DNA from: Candidatus Woesearchaeota archaeon | Lineage (GTDB): Archaea > Nanobdellota > Nanobdellia > SCGC-AAA011-G17 > GW2011-AR18 | NCBI GenBank assembly: GCA_018303515.1 | Contig: JAGVXZ010000015.1 | Span: 1-6,860 of the forward strand | Length of the DNA stretch: 6,860 bases | Reading direction: 5' to 3' | Shown here: piece after piece, positions 6,530 to 6,860 of the stretch | Layout: the number at the start of each line of letters is the position of its first letter | Position numbering within the stretch: position 1 is the first letter of the stretch | Translations under genes and position numbers: made by a program | The notes under the pieces: generated by a model | What the model saw: the letters and a program-made list of their open reading frames with translations, nothing else | Told to the model about the DNA's origin: nothing | Database searches by the model: none

Positions 6530-6860
6530 AAGATGTAAATTGGAATGACTGCTTAACCAATAAATCAGCTAAAACTATCACTCCAGACATAAAAAGAGCA
6601 AAATCTTTAATAGAGACTGCAAACGAAAGAATAGGCTTGATTAAAGAGATAAATGAAAAAAACTGCAATTTTGTGTTTGAGGATTATTACACTTCAATTT
6701 TAGAATTACTGCAAGCAATCACTTTCAAGAAAGGATATAATATCTTAAATCATGTTTGCTTAGGTTTTTATCTAAGAGATATTCTCAAAAGAGAAGATTT
6801 ATTCATCTTATTTGATGATGTAAGATTCAAGAGAAATTCTCTCACATATTATGGAAGTAG
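6526..6860 (+). CDS. HEPN-domain protein, 3' end beyond the window (toxin-type partner)
   Basis: The frame begins MKDVNWNDCLTNKSAKTITP and stays open to the window edge, with 111 complete codons visible. It is helical: a first helix around DIKRAKSLIETANERIGLI (21-39), then an EDYYTSILELLQAITFKKG helix (52-70), and a segment ending VRFKRNSLTYYGS at the edge. The last motif matches the R-N-x3-Y-Y-G form of the HEPN active region found in archaeal MNT partners, with Y in place of the more usual H. HEPN proteins are RNases; in this pairing the protein is the toxin, and the tyrosines are the kind of residue AMPylated by the MNT partner. It overlaps the MNT gene by ATGA, which ties the two translation rates together. 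The length appears normal so far (full proteins are usually 130-160 residues). Confidence 0.85.
   Translation, partial: MKDVNWNDCLTNKSAKTITPDIKRAKSLIETANERIGLIKEINEKNCNFVFEDYYTSILELLQAITFKKGYNILNHVCLGFYLRDILKREDLFILFDDVRFKRNSLTYYGS

Noticed and set aside
1..6860. CRISPR arrays, tRNA or rRNA genes, complete insertion sequences
   Set aside because: No regularly spaced repeats, no tRNA-like or rRNA-like stretches, and no transposase or integrase frame on either strand.

Overview
The window looks like part of a defence-gene region from an AT-rich archaeon. The archaeal reading rests on two things. The last gene pair has a TATA-like box about 28 nt upstream of its ATG with no Shine-Dalgarno sequence, which fits leaderless transcription. 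That pair is also a nucleotidyltransferase with an N-terminal winged helix followed by a HEPN protein, an arrangement common in small-genome (DPANN-type) archaea. The lineage is an inference; no rRNA or housekeeping marker is present. All supported genes are on the + strand, TGA is used as a normal stop, and several neighbours overlap by ATGA.

Region 1 (1-3504) is a type I restriction-modification locus. It holds the C-terminal part of the methyltransferase HsdM (2-868), a scar of gene remnants (about 870-1449), a 264-residue helical protein with an R-x5-H motif that I read as a possible HEPN-type RNase (1446-2240), and a complete two-TRD specificity subunit HsdS (2206-3504). The scar contains half of a KilA-N domain, a 24-bp near-palindrome, the C-terminal winged helix of another gene, and a second, diverged copy of the last 33 codons of hsdM. 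That second copy, not the hsdM now upstream, is ATGA-coupled to the HEPN-like gene. This suggests the operon was assembled by recombination between two different hsdM loci.

Region 2 (3501-5822) is a 773-residue protein with three predicted N-terminal membrane helices and a long cytoplasmic part. I do not recognise it. It starts by ATGA overlap with hsdS and so looks co-translated with the R-M genes. Region 3 (5823-5956) holds a 31-codon piece resembling the extreme N-terminus of HsdR, with no restriction subunit following. Unless hsdR lies upstream of the window, the system has a methyltransferase and specificity subunit but no restriction subunit, and is associated instead with a HEPN-like protein and a membrane protein.

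Region 4 (5957-6860) is an independent transcription unit: a promoter flanked by 7-bp inverted half-sites, a winged-helix/MNT nucleotidyltransferase, and an ATGA-coupled HEPN protein cut by the window edge. This is the layout of an MNT-HEPN toxin-antitoxin system.
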